Positions 13,621 to 26,183 of a DNA stretch of 64,000 nucleotides are shown here, piece after piece. Where the stretch lies: NCBI GenBank assembly GCA_013396635.1, contig WBMW01000448.1:1-64000 (forward strand), in the 5' to 3' direction. The translations under genes were made by a program, and so were the position numbers. The stretch is from Penelope pileata (taxonomy: Eukaryota > Chordata > Aves > Galliformes > Cracidae). Under the pieces are notes generated by a model. That model was not told where the DNA came from. It did no database searches and saw only the letters and a program-made list of their open reading frames with translations. Numbering within the stretch: position 1 is the stretch's first letter; each line of letters opens with the position of its first letter.

Positions 13621-14112
13621 TAGATTCATGGAGACAATGTGTCCTCACAACAGAACAATTCTGAATGAATAGTACCTCTAAAAGTAGAAATCCTGCTACT
13701 GCTGCTTTGCGCTTTGCAACAGGTGTGCGTATTCTATTCAATGTAGCAGTGTATCTGGGCCTGCTTTAGGGTTCTCCATCATGAAAGCAGATCTGATGAT
13801 GTTTGGTGATCAGACATTGTTCCAGAAGTGCTAAGGACAAACCTTTCTGCAAAGATTCACCAAAAGGATTCAGGGTTTAAGTCACGGACAACTGTTCACA
13901 CACATATTTATTACTGTTTCAATGGTCCAATTTCTATGGCAGGTAACTCACCTTTGTTGACAATGGCAGTAGCTAAAATGTTTGCTAGAAGATGCATGCA
14001 TGCACTGTGTATTATGCAGCTCTACACTGGTGATGGCTGGCTATTCTGGGCTGCTGATGTTAAAGTGTCTATAAAACTTCATCTGCATCCACGTGGTCCC
14101 TATGTCTTTTTC

Positions 14113-14170
14113 TTTCCCGTGTATCCAATGTACGCTGTACATTTCCCATGTATCCAATGCACACTGGCTC
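14113..14170 (+). repeat. Two tandem 29-bp units
   Basis: TTTCCCGTGTATCCAATG starts the first unit and TTTCCCATGTATCCAATG starts the second, directly abutting. The remaining third of each unit has diverged. A small local duplication. Confidence 0.75.
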
Positions 14171-14265
14171 CAGATAAAACTGAGCTCCACTAGTTGCAGT
14201 AACGGCCCTTGGGTCATAGGGTTCTCTGAGCTGATGTTCTCATTTGGTGAGAATTGGTGCTCCAA

Positions 14266-14289
14266 CAGATGTGAGGAAACTCACATCTG
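14266..14289. repeat. Perfect 10-bp inverted repeat with GAAA loop
   Basis: CAGATGTGAG, then GAAA, then CTCACATCTG. RNA from either strand could form a tight hairpin; on the + strand the loop is the stable GNRA type. No surrounding RNA gene is recognised. Confidence 0.8.
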
Positions 14290-17200
14290 ATGGAAACTCC
14301 TACTGTGCTGTGCTGCTCCAACAGATCTTCCCTACTGTCTCAACATTCAAAATCATCTAATGAAGCACCAGTTGTGAGAGTACATTAGTATCAGAAGTAG
14401 ATAGGATTTTCCCCTCACCTTTGCTGAGGGGAATGATATGTAATGATGGGATTTTGCTACACAGAAATAGTTGTGAGGGCAAGCACACTCTACACTTATC
14501 CCTACAGACTCACAAGCAGATCAAAGAAACTTGCTGCAGACAGCACAGTCTACTACAGTGTACTCAACTTTTCATCTCTTGTCCCTGGCTGAGCTGCATC
14601 TGGTTCCCTGATATACTCAGTTTCTAAATTTTTGACTCTGGAAATACATATATTTGCACAGGATATATTTGTTTATTTACAAAAGAGGTATATTAAAATG
14701 TTCATAAATTGGAAATTTAACCTTTGAAAATTAAAAACAACAGGGAGATGAGAGGTACAATGGATCGTTGTCTCCATACTTACATAGTTATACAAATACA
14801 TAGTAATATAACAACTATATCACTGTGTATGTTTTCACACATTCAAGGGAGTCCAGATAATTCTTAGAACTTAATCATTCAGGAACGTAATCATAAATTC
14901 ACATCTCTACAGCAGAAAGCATTAAAAAGACAAACCACCTTCTGGGCAAGTGTTATGAGATAGTCGAAGAAAGCCACAATATTCCTAATTGATACTGTAA
15001 TGGAAAAGCTTTTAAGAAATGTAATTACTCCAGCACTGATCACATCTTTCTTGTCATGATGGAATTTCTAAAGCATGCTCTTCAATGCTATTTGTCTTTA
15101 TAGAAAGACAGACAGTGTCATTTGGGATGGAAGGCACAAAAACCTAATAGCTTAGTTTTAATACATTAAATCAGAGAAAAATACTACTACATCAGTATGC
15201 TCAGCACTAATAAATAAAACATCATAACTGAAGTTATTGGTAAGCTCAAAAATAAGTATCTTGCTTGTATATATAGATTAACTGCTATTGACAAAATAAC
15301 TACACCTACACTTTCATTTCCAAAGTTTTCAGTTGAAAAACAGGAATGCTGAGGAACAATATGAGAGTTTAGAAGTGACCAAATCCATCTGGCCTAGAGA
15401 ATTTTTTTTGCAGTACTTGGAGACTTAGGCTGCTTCTCCTTCAAAACTTTTTGAGATCATACAGTGCAAAAGATTCACCTGACTTGTGAAAAAGATGTCC
15501 TGCACATCTACCACACTGATATGGAGGTATTCAATCCAACATATATTCCCAATTCCAAACTCTTCAGAACTGTGTTTAGAACTGGCTGTAAGTTGCACTC
15601 CTTCAACAATACAGATCTTAAAATTTGCTCTCTGTGAGGTGCTTTGAAAGATTACGCACTGAAGTAAAGCACTGCAACAATTTGGAGGTTTTTTAAACTT
15701 GAGGAAGTTTTTAAAGGAGCAGTCATCTTTTATCCCATTCCATTCTTACCAGCAACCAAGGCAATGAATTCGCTCAGAGCTGTTTAAAGTTTTAAGTTGT
15801 TTAAAAAGCTTACACCATCACAGACAACTTCTCATTAACAAAATACATTTTTATTGCTTAGTTGAATTTAAGATAAAGGCTCACAGACAATGCCCAAGGA
15901 TACCTGTGCAGTCAGTAGCCTCCCCACTCCCAGTAAGTGGGGGCTCCACAAAGGAAACACAGTACTATATATTACTGCTTCTTTCAAACGACTGCATTTT
16001 TGCAGCGAGGTTTAAAATAAGTTGACCTTTAACTGTCATAAAGAGAGAATGCTGCAAAAGTCCCTGTAGAAGGATTATAATTGCTAGCTAGTCCATTACG
16101 CAGGAGCTGGGTATCCTGGAGGATATAAGCAATGTCAGGGAATCAAGACTCATGGAGTACATAGAAGGTAAAGCAAAGATGTATTAAAAAAGTGAGGCAA
16201 AGACTCAGGAAAATAGAATTTCAGTGAAGGTCAAGGTGATATCTGGTTCATTGTACTTTATAAGTTGCAGAAGACGGATTTGTCTCCACTGACTACAGAC
16301 ATCTGGAATGTAGGGCTCCAGCTGAACTACTTAATAAGACACTTTTTCTATATGCAGAGACACAGGCATTTTGGGGGAATTTGCCTCAACCTAAGGCAAA
16401 CACTTAACTAGATCTGTTGAACCATGTCTCAAAAATGACAATTTTATCTCCTCTGTCAGTGAGGATTCCTGGTTCAGCATAGTGTCTCCATTAAGACAAG
16501 AAAAAACTCACTGAATTTGTACAGCCTTGGAGCACTGACACATGTCAGAGCTCTGTCCAGGAGACAGTCTAGGTCAGTAAGTTGCAGCACCACCTGATGA
16601 TGCATGTTATTGGGCTTTTGCAGCACAGTGTTGAGATTTCACTTCAGACCAAAATGAAATGATGAAGTCGATGGTATATGGTTCCCAAAGACCTTGTGGA
16701 ATTGTCATTCTTCAAACGGTAAAGGCACAGCAGTAATCTTCTAACGCAAGGGATGAGATCATCTTGGATAACTCCACATTTGAGATAACATCAAGAATCC
16801 CTCTTACAGGCAAGGGAAAGAAAATAGCATTTTCATGGGACAGTTCACCTCTTACTACTACGACCTTCCAAATTAGGCCAGATTAGGCCTAGAAAGTTGT
16901 TTTTGCTCTGCTATGACAGTGACTGGCATTTGAGTTGGCTGCTCAGATGTTGGTCTCCAGTCTTTTAAGCATAACTGGATCAGATGGATCCCATACCAAA
17001 CCTAAGTGAAAAGACTCACTGAAGTTAAAGGTTTTAACAAGCAGAAGAGAAGAGAGTTCAGTATCTGTGGATCTTTATGATAAACAGAGAATTTGAAAAA
17101 TAAAATAAAATAAAATAAAAAAACCCAACACTGCTGCCTTAATTAGAACATCCTTCTAACATATGCAATTTCCTCTAGAGGAAATGCAAAGAATTGCATG

Positions 17201-19015
17201 AAAACTAACTTCCAGGGGCCAGAATGTAAATGTGTATGAAGCTAAGAACAACAATGTTGAATTAATCAAAATGAGGCAAGAATGTGCAGTTATTGAAGGG
17301 TACAGTTTCTCTTTTATTGATTTTTGGAAAATAGATAGCTGTGCCTTTAATAATCCCTATACCCAATCCATCAAAAGCAGGTTTGGAACAAAACATGACT
17401 TTTACAGCCTTTGCCATAAGAAACACATCAAATTTTATTAAAAACTCAATATGTGTACTCAGTAAATGTGTGGCTGGGAACTGCTAGAAACTATTCAATC
17501 AAAATCGACAACAGTACCTTAAAATCAGCCCAGTTTAAAGCTATAACATTGGGTAGGTTAATTTAGCAGAGGCCCAAAAGGGATAACAACCTGATATGAA
17601 GGTGGGCATTTTATTATCATTTCCTGGTCAGAATGAGCAGGGTCATGCACTCATAAACCCAAGAATGTGATCTGACCCAGTACAATTGCACTAAAACCCT
17701 TAATTTAGTTTGCTTAAGTCCAAGAAAACATTTTCAGAGTAATACACTGAGAATGAAGTAAGGTATGGATGTACCACATGAAGTGACCTGCATTCCAGTA
17801 TCTGTGTTACTTTTGTTAGACACAAAAATAAAATTTGAATGCCATATGTAACAAATGAAGTTAAAGGATCCGTTTCTGAATACCTATCCTGGAGTTGTGC
17901 TGAATTGTGATGAAATGTAAAAGAAAGGTTAAAGCATTTTGAAATGCAGCGCAGAGGATAATGTTGGATAAGAACAAGCCAGTAGCAACGTGAAGACAGA
18001 AAATTTACAGCTTATTTAGAAATGCACTGTATGTCAGCAAAAAGCTGTCTTATTAAGAATAAACATAGTAACTTTCCACAGCTAGAGAGGAAAATTTGGT
18101 TTTGAGGGTATTCTCAGGTATAGGCTGAGGAGGATTTGAAATCCCTTATGGAGATAGTAATAGGATTAGTAATACTGAAAAGGCAGACAAAAAAAATTCT
18201 GAAATCTCACTTTTCTACTGATGTTTCAGGGGTTAACAATAACATAATTTTTTGACATCATGGACACTATCCATACTGACTACTTTTGAGGCTTAAAATG
18301 GGAGTTACATTTCAGTCTTTTCAAGGCAGAAGAAACAAATCAGCTTGTCTGATGAACAGACACAGGAGAGAACATCAGCAATACTCAACCTGGTACAAGT
18401 CCAGCATGGAAGTAAAAAGTAGGCAGCTTGTTGCATTCTTATTATACATCCACTGAATGACAACTGCAAAGAATAAATAATTTTCTTTTGCATGTGGAAA
18501 TGAAAACTTTCTTTTTGTCACCTACATTTTCTTCACCACGTTGCACTTCTATTTAATTACAAATACGCAGTCAATTGAACTACAATTCCAGATTGCCTTT
18601 TCAGCATATTAATGGACAATGTTATTTGCAATATTCGCCACAAGAACGTTATAGGAATGACATCAGATTCTGAGGGCATTGCATTCTGCACTTTTGTATT
18701 TAGAAATATAATTCATGTTGGAACACCACTGCAACGAACAATTATATTGAAGAAAGTCCTTTAATTCAAGATTGAAGAGCAGTCTTGATGCAGTTAGAAA
18801 ATGTATGATGAACAGCCACTTCAGAGGCTTAAGAAATTCAGGAGGTTGGATTAATTACTTAATTACTGATAATTACAACTTTTCAGAAACACAGTGAGCT
18901 GCTTTGCACACTAGACAGCCCTGTAAGGATTGTAGTTTTTTGCAATTTTTTTAGCAACAGTAACAGGAAAGAAACTCTGGTTTCAAGAAGGGTACATGGC
19001 TATTGCAATAAAAAC

Positions 19016-19059
19016 AACAGCCTGTTTTAAAAAAAAAAAAAAAAAAAGAACAGCCTGTT
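19016..19059 (+). repeat. Poly(A) tract between 11-bp direct repeats
   Basis: AACAGCCTGTT occurs at 19016-19026 and again at 19049-19059. Between them lie only TT, 19 A and G. The arrangement looks like a target duplication around a retroposed tail, or a slippage product. Confidence 0.75.
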
Positions 19060-22000
19060 CGTGCTTTGCCATATTACGCAGCTCTGCTGCCTCAGCTGCA
19101 GTCTTTTATGCACCGAGAATGGGAGAAAATACAGAGCTAAAACCACAGCCCCTGACAAACAATATGTAATGCTCTGAGACACTCAGCACTTCTGAACCTC
19201 TGTATTCAAGAATCAAAACAATCAGGCTTGTAATTAGCTATTGCACTAGAGGAAGGAAGAGAATGCTTCCTCCTCCCATTTGTCTTTCTGATCATTTATA
19301 AGGCAATTGTGAGAATCTGGTTCATAATCCTTGCAATGTCCTAAAAATAGTTCTTGATTTGATTCTTAAAGTTTCAGCATCCTGAGACAGATAGCAAATG
19401 AACAGGTTGCTCAAGAGAAAATCAAATGCAGTCTTCTGTGAGTTGGTGAACTCCAGCAAGTCCTTCCCAACAGAAGTGCAATTGGGCCCAGTGGCGAGGT
19501 CAGAGCCGCTGTTGTCTCACAAGAAAAAAATTGAACTGATGCTCAAATTCTGACACAGGTTACAGGAGCAGTTTTAGGGGAAGGAAGCAAGCACCAGTCA
19601 CCTCAGGCCTAAAATTAAAAATCTCTCTGCCACCAGTGCTGCTAACTGTTCCTCAGCTGCCAATATGAGGTGCTTGGGTAAGGTGCCAGGTGTCTCCCCA
19701 TCACTACCAGCACCTGATCACTAACTGCATATTCAGGATACTATTCACTGCTGTGGCATGTGAATGTAGGACTCCATGCACAATGCATGAACTCATTACA
19801 TTTTTAATTATTTGTCTACCTCTCTATTATCTTCATTCTTCTCTTCTACATTTACTGAAAAAATAATTTCCAAAAATAGCAGTGTGTACAAACTTTCAAT
19901 GTTGTTTTTTCCTGCATCAATATGTAGGAAAAACGCCAAAAACAATCTTGGAAGGTCAATTCCTTTAGGGCCTCAAGCACACAGACATCTCTGTGGCTTT
20001 CCAATAATTTTAGTAGATGAAATATTACTTTCAGAAACAATCAGTTTCAGAGATGATCAGTCTCACACAGATCAAAAATCAATTCCAACATACCAATGTT
20101 AACATTCTCCCAGGTTAAGAATATTTTCAAAGTGTTTCGGACACAATGTTGAGGGTTGGGGATAGTATCTGTGTCACTTATGAAAATGACTCTGAATTTA
20201 GAATTTTTTTTGCCAAGATTTTCTTTTGAAAATCCTGTCCTTTGAATGTGTTCCCTCTTCTATGAGTATGCATAGGCATTTGACATAAAAAAAGGAATAT
20301 ATTAATTGAATTATACTAATTAAAATACAGCCAGGCTGATTCTTATATGCCACCTTGTGGAAAATCAATGAAATTTTCTTATTCAGAAGCTGATACTGGA
20401 ACTTCTGAACTCACAAAGAACCACTGGAAGTTATCAAAATACCTATGAGTAAGAAGGTTAAAATATTGCTGCTCCAGGATATAGTTGCACTTAATACATC
20501 TGCATAACATCTACTAGCTACAAGTGCCAAATGAGAAAAAATATCTCTGTCTGACTTTCTCACAGCATGTTTTCACCATGGATTTCTTTACATGTGACCA
20601 GAACACACGTCAGAAATGAAGCAGTTACACGGTGTCATTCTTAACCAATGGCAGTAGAGGAAAACGTGTAAATCCAAATAATAAGGGGTGGCTTTCAAGT
20701 AAAAAGAAAGCTTTGAATGCAGTGTTTAAAAAACATAATTATGGTATTAGTATTCTCATGTTGCTCAGGTATCTTTTACTATATTTGGATAGCTTCACCA
20801 CAGTGTCTGATCAGTTCTTGAATACAATGTTCTGGTAAAACACTGAACATGAATACTTTACACCCTAATCAATAGCAGATCTCAGTACTGTTTAAAAAAT
20901 ATTCACCAGATGAAAATCCAGGTTTCAGAGGAAAAATCAGAATGACTTCAGCAGAGGCAAAATTTCACCTATTATAAATAAAATTGAAAATGTTTCCAGT
21001 TTTACTTTCTCCATAACTACGTGATACATTTTCCAAGTGAACTGCATAGGCTTCAAAACAAGTATCTGGAAGAGGATTTAAAAAAAAAAAAAAAAAACAC
21101 TAATCAGAAGGATGATTATGCTTTCTTCTTTGCTCAGACTAGTGCATGAAAATAAGAACTGAGATAATTAATATCATTTCTTAATTTTAAAAGGTCTATG
21201 GGATAATGCCAACATTTAAAAAGTTTATCAAAAAATGCAGAAAAGATAATTATCTGCTTTTTAAGCAAGTTTTATTCAGATACGTAAGGAATACAACTTT
21301 GTATTTCAAAAATTGTTTAAAATAAATTGATGGTATTGCTTGTCACAAAAACACCTGATGTCATCCTAGATAGCAGTCAAGAAGACAATAACTAAGTCAA
21401 TAAAATGGACCTCTAGTAGTTCCACTAAAAGACACTAAGGCAAATGATATAGAGCATCGTAGTAGTGACTCAGGCTGAGATAAGAAAATAATGTGCTATC
21501 ATGCCTGCTACAATGACCACTAAGCTTTTTGTGTTACACCCCAGGTGGCTCCAGTGAAACTGATGGGATCATTCTGAGATGAATCAGAACAATCTACCAG
21601 CTCAAATACTGTTTAATCCTGTCAATTCTTCCAGCTACCCTGCAAACTAAAACTGCATTATTTCTCCCACTCTATAAGCAATTTTTTCCTAATAATACAT
21701 ATTTAAAAGACTTTCTTTATGCCTTGTGTACTGAGTATTAAGTAGATAAATTATGTTAAAATTATGGGAGCTTTTTTATTTCTTGACAAAAATTCCTAAA
21801 ACTCAAAGTGAAATATATCTGATGTGCATGCATTTTCACACCTTTCTTGGTACGTTTAGAGAAAAGACATGAATTTCCCCATGAACCTTCAATTTCAGCA
21901 GGGTGGGCAGCATTTATGTGAGTTTTTTACTTGTATTTTTCATAACAATACATTGCCAAAAATATTCCAGCCTCCCAAGGTCTGTAATGAAAGGCTATGT

Positions 22001-22332
22001 GTAGGTTAATGGATTATACTGAAAATCCAGTGTATTCAAATGTGAAAGAAGGAGGTGTGGTTTTTCTCTTTCAGTTTCTTCACAACGTTTATTCTCTCAA
22101 ACCAAATAGTTCACTAATGCGTTTAGAGCTCTCTCTTATTGAAAACAGCTGTGGCTCTAGCTGTGAACAGCCCAACCTACCCAACAGGTGCCCTTCTCCC
22201 ACACCCTGCACAGAGTTGCTACTACTCTTTCCTTCCCAGACAGCATGTCCCTTTCAGCTGACTGTGCACAGAAGCTTGAAGGAGTTCAGGACCTTTTTTT
22301 CTGGCCTTCCTGGCCAGAACAAGAAATAATAA

Positions 22333-22464
22333 TTTCACAGAATCATGGAAGGGTTGGGGTGGGAAGAGACCTCTGGAAGTCACCTGGTCCCGCCTCTGCT
22401 CAAGCCGGGACATCTAGACCAGGGTGCCTGGGACCACATCCAGGAAGCTTTTGAATGTCTCCAG
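22333..22464 (-). mobile_element. CR1 LINE 3' fragment (first of an adjacent pair)
   Basis: It opens TTCACAGAATCATGG and includes GAAGAGACCTCTGG and GACCACATCCAGGAAGC, then stops at CTCCAG where a second CR1 3' end begins at once. It is minus-strand. The abrupt junction suggests that the second copy inserted into, or against, this one. Confidence 0.85.
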
Positions 22465-22652
22465 AGAATCACAAAGTAGAATGAATCATAGCATGGCTTG
22501 GGTTGAAAGGGACCATCCAGTTCCAACCCCCTGCCATGGGCAGGGCTGCCACCCACCAGATCAGGCTTCCCAGGGCCCCATGCAACCTGGCCTTGAGCAC
22601 CTCCAGGGATGGGGGCATCCACAGCTTCTCCGGGCAACCTGTGCCAGTGACC
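22465..22652 (-). mobile_element. CR1 LINE 3' fragment (second of an adjacent pair)
   Basis: A new CR1 3' end (AGAATCACAAAG...GAATCATAGCATGGCTTGGG) is followed by GGGCAGGGCTGCCACCCACC and GCCTTGAGCACCTCCAGGGA. It belongs to the same subfamily as the copy in UFM1 intron 3, with which it shares these phrases almost exactly. It is minus-strand and 5'-truncated after about 190 bp. Confidence 0.88.
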
Positions 22653-25600
22653 AGCTGAATTCAAATCTCAGATATATTTAAAGCTTCCCTAGAAGTGCAG
22701 AAGAACTTCCTTTCTTCAGTTTGTTTATGTTTCTTAGGACAAATGCAGAGAAAAAAAAATCTTTTACAAGTATGCAGAACTTCTGAGGAAACAGACAGTA
22801 CTTAAATGCCAGCAAACTACAAAGACACAGAAATCCTCTTCTGGAGGGGTAACAAAGCAGTCCAGATGCATAGAGCCTCCGAAGATCAAATGCCTGACCT
22901 ACTACAGAGAGACCTCATTTCTTGCAAAGCAACTACACATTACTCTGTCATTTCCATATGAGTTGTTGTAAGTAGACTCAAAGCTAATGTTCCTGATGGG
23001 TCTTTCTTGAAGAAGCAGCTGAAGGTACAAGCTACGGAGTATATATTCTTAAAAGGTTGACTAAGAAATTGGAAATCCTTTCTCAAAATGTTATCCTGAC
23101 TATAACTTGAGGTGGCCAGTATGGTTTGTATGGAGAAAAGCAGAACTACCACTTGAAAAACTCTTCTAACATTCAAATATAGCGATAATCAAAGCAGAAA
23201 CCAAAGGATTAAACAATATTTACATACATTCGGAGAAACGTCCATGAAAGAAAACTGTTATTTTCTGAGTAACATGGAATCATCGGTTTTATAATTTAAA
23301 GTATTATTCGTACTTTATGTCTCATTCTCTGTGGTTTTGTGCCCCGAATTTACAGCATTTAGAGATATAAAAGCTGAGATTAAAAAGTAGAGACAGTATT
23401 TGTCTTTCAAAACACAGTTAAAGCTACTTATCACTACAATGCTTCTCAGAGAGGCAGTTGCCTGCTTAGATAATCTACTCTTCTCAGTAATAGAAATCAT
23501 CTAATGAACAAACCTCCTGGTCATATCCTGGACATATTCCTTTCTAAATGCAAGCTTTTTCAAAGGAATGTTATATACTGGGGACCAATGTTCAGATCTG
23601 AGAAGGACAAAACTATTACAACAGAAAAACATCCAAAATGCAGTGTTATCCAGACAGTGGTGTCCTTCTTGGGATCTGACAGATAATTTGCCTTAAACAG
23701 CTCTCCTACTGCACAACTACAGAGTTGGAAGGTCCACACTATAACACAAAAAGGTACATTTCATTATGAAAGGCATCACAGTTTTGTGAACAATGGCATG
23801 TCAGAATGGTTTCAATAAATCTCCTAACAAGGAAGGTAATATCCTGCAATTTTGAAGGTGGGAATTTTCACAAGACTGGAAGTTGCATCATTATGAGATG
23901 CAAGATTGACAGATCTGAAATGGTAGATGGAAATTCAGCTGCCCTCTCCTATTTTCCTCATCATCTCTTGCAAAGAAATATAGTTGAAATACAGTTGAAA
24001 TGTTCTGAGTCCAGGTATCTGTTTATAGAATAAAAATTGAACTGACCACTGTAAATGACTTTCTAAAACAAACTTTACTTGCACACACTTTAGATGCTGA
24101 GTAATTAATTGCTATTTGAAGTTCCGCTACCATGCTTTACAGCAGTAGCAAAGTTCAACATTAAACTGCTCAAGTAAAGTAACTACCGAGGATTTCATGC
24201 AGGAATGTAAAATATTAAAATAGAGGAAAAAAAATATGTCCCATATATGTACGTGAGCTTTCTGTTTAAGATTTATATTATTACAGGGAGCCTAGCAGCA
24301 TTCTTCGATATGAAGGGCTGTTACAAAGAGATCTGCTGAAATTCCAGCTACTCTTTGAGTACTTGGACCACTCTCCCTCAGCTAAGTGAAACGTTGATTA
24401 TTTCCCTGCTCTTTTTTCTCTGCCCTAACCACTCCTCCCACTCCCTCACCCCCAAAATACTTGTTAATGTAGCAATCTACAAGAGAACAAAAAAAAAACA
24501 GGCTTCTTATGTAAAACGATGACGTTTATATGCAATAACTATTGCTCTACAAACAGTAACATTATACCAATCATTCTGGGTGTTGTTAGTCTTAGAGATG
24601 GCTACCTCACACATGTTCATTTTCACCAGGAAGAACAACTCTAGTATCTATTACTTAAGTAATGTTCTCCCACAGAATATATTCAGAGGGGTTAAGTGTC
24701 TTCCCAGGTCTTAGCAACACCGCAAGATTAGCAGACAAGGGAGGAAATTTCCTCTGCCCTGAAATAAGGCTTTTCACCCATTCTCCCAGTTCTAAATACC
24801 TTTGTGCATATTACCTTCAGCAACATGTTTCGGAAAATAATGTTTGAACAAAACACTCTTCTATTACCAATTCAGTCCATCACAACCTTTCCCACTATAG
24901 TACAGCTTTTTGTGTAAAACAAGTTTAAAACCAGTGATTTAAATCTTCTATCATGAAAAAAAGTCTTTTAAATATTCAAAATTCACTGCTCCTTTGATCC
25001 AGCCAAATATTTCTCCCCTAAAATTCATGGTTGCTAAGATACGTATGTCTGAAACACACACATTCTTGCTGCTCTCTTTAAGTCTACATTTTTTATTGTA
25101 GTAGTTTCCAGGGACAGAATCTGAAGAACCCATTTGGCTGTACAAGCAATTTTATTTTATCCCTTAGTCACTCTTCTCCTCAAGGCTTTTATTCCATTCT
25201 GCCACTCCTCTGTAATTCCAGCCTTCATAATATGCTCTATGCTGTCTTGCTATTACAGATAACAATGTGAATTTATCACAAAGAATCTTACATTTTATAT
25301 TTTACTAAAATATGCTAAATTTTCTTGATTCCTAGAACATGTTGTCTTTGGTACTGACAAATATTGTGATATTCACACAGAAAATAATCCTTTTCTATTA
25401 CTAACCTGGTACATTCTTTGTGTCACTAACACCAGTGGCAAAAACAGTCTCTGTGGTTCTCTCTGTTGCTGTTTCTTCATGACAACTCACTCATTTGCAG
25501 TAAAACAAAACTATTCCACCCCTGCTTAGAAGTTTTTGCCCTATGCAAACTTTTTCAAAGAATTCAGTTTGTTAGATCAAAGGCTTCCTCCAATGTAAAA

Positions 25601-25920
25601 GAAAGAATCCTTCGTTCCTTTGAACAGAGAGATTTTATTTTTTCTGTTGTACTTTATGAGGGATAAATCTAGTGGATTAGATCAGTGAGAATGGAACCAC
25701 ATGAATTCTTGACAGAGACCATGATGTAAACAGGGCAATACCTTGGATGTGTTTAACAATGGAGAAAAGAAGCTTGAACTTCAGGCTGGAAAAGAAGCCT
25801 ACAGTTGTGTATATATTGTAGTTACGTTACATTGACTTTACAGGAAAAAAAAAGTGAAGAGAGATAAACCAGTAAAAAGAGCTCATCAAGTTACCTTAGC
25901 CTTGGATAAGTAACCTCGGC

Positions 25921-26183
25921 GAATCACAGAAGAGCTGAAGGTGGACAAGATGCCTGGAGGTCATCTGGTACAAAGCCCCCTCCGAGCAGAGTCAGCTCGC
26001 TCAAAGAGTCCAGGGCCTTGCTCCACGTTTTGAGCATCTCTGAAGATGGACGCTTCCTCTGTGAATTATCTGTGTCACTCTTTGATTCCACTCAGGATGA
26101 AATGTTTTCCACAATATCTGGTCAGAACTTCCTTTGTTGCAACCTCCATCTCCCTTACATCCTCCCGTGAGACAGCTGCAGGA
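25921..26183 (-). mobile_element. CR1 LINE fragment, decayed
   Basis: It starts GAATCACAGAAGAGCTGAAGG, followed by degenerate CR1 3'-UTR text (AGTCCAGGGCCTTG, TTTTGAGCATCTCTGAAGATGG, GAACTTCCTTTGTTGCAACC). The match is patchy, as in an old copy. Minus-strand. The open frame from 26046 to 26282 on the + strand lies mostly within it and is not a gene. Confidence 0.7.

Larger units (their letters stand above)
13621..22332. other. Intergenic, no gene seen
   Basis: Contains the 29-bp tandem and hairpin near 14.1-14.3 kb, the AAAAT microsatellite at 17.1 kb, the flanked poly(A) at 19.0 kb and another poly(A) near 21.08 kb. The largest open frame (13828-14193, 121 codons) has no recognisable motif and covers the 29-bp tandem. 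Confidence 0.7.

Noticed and set aside
13828..14193. 121-codon + strand frame
   Set aside because: It covers the 29-bp tandem and has no recognisable motif; consistent with chance.
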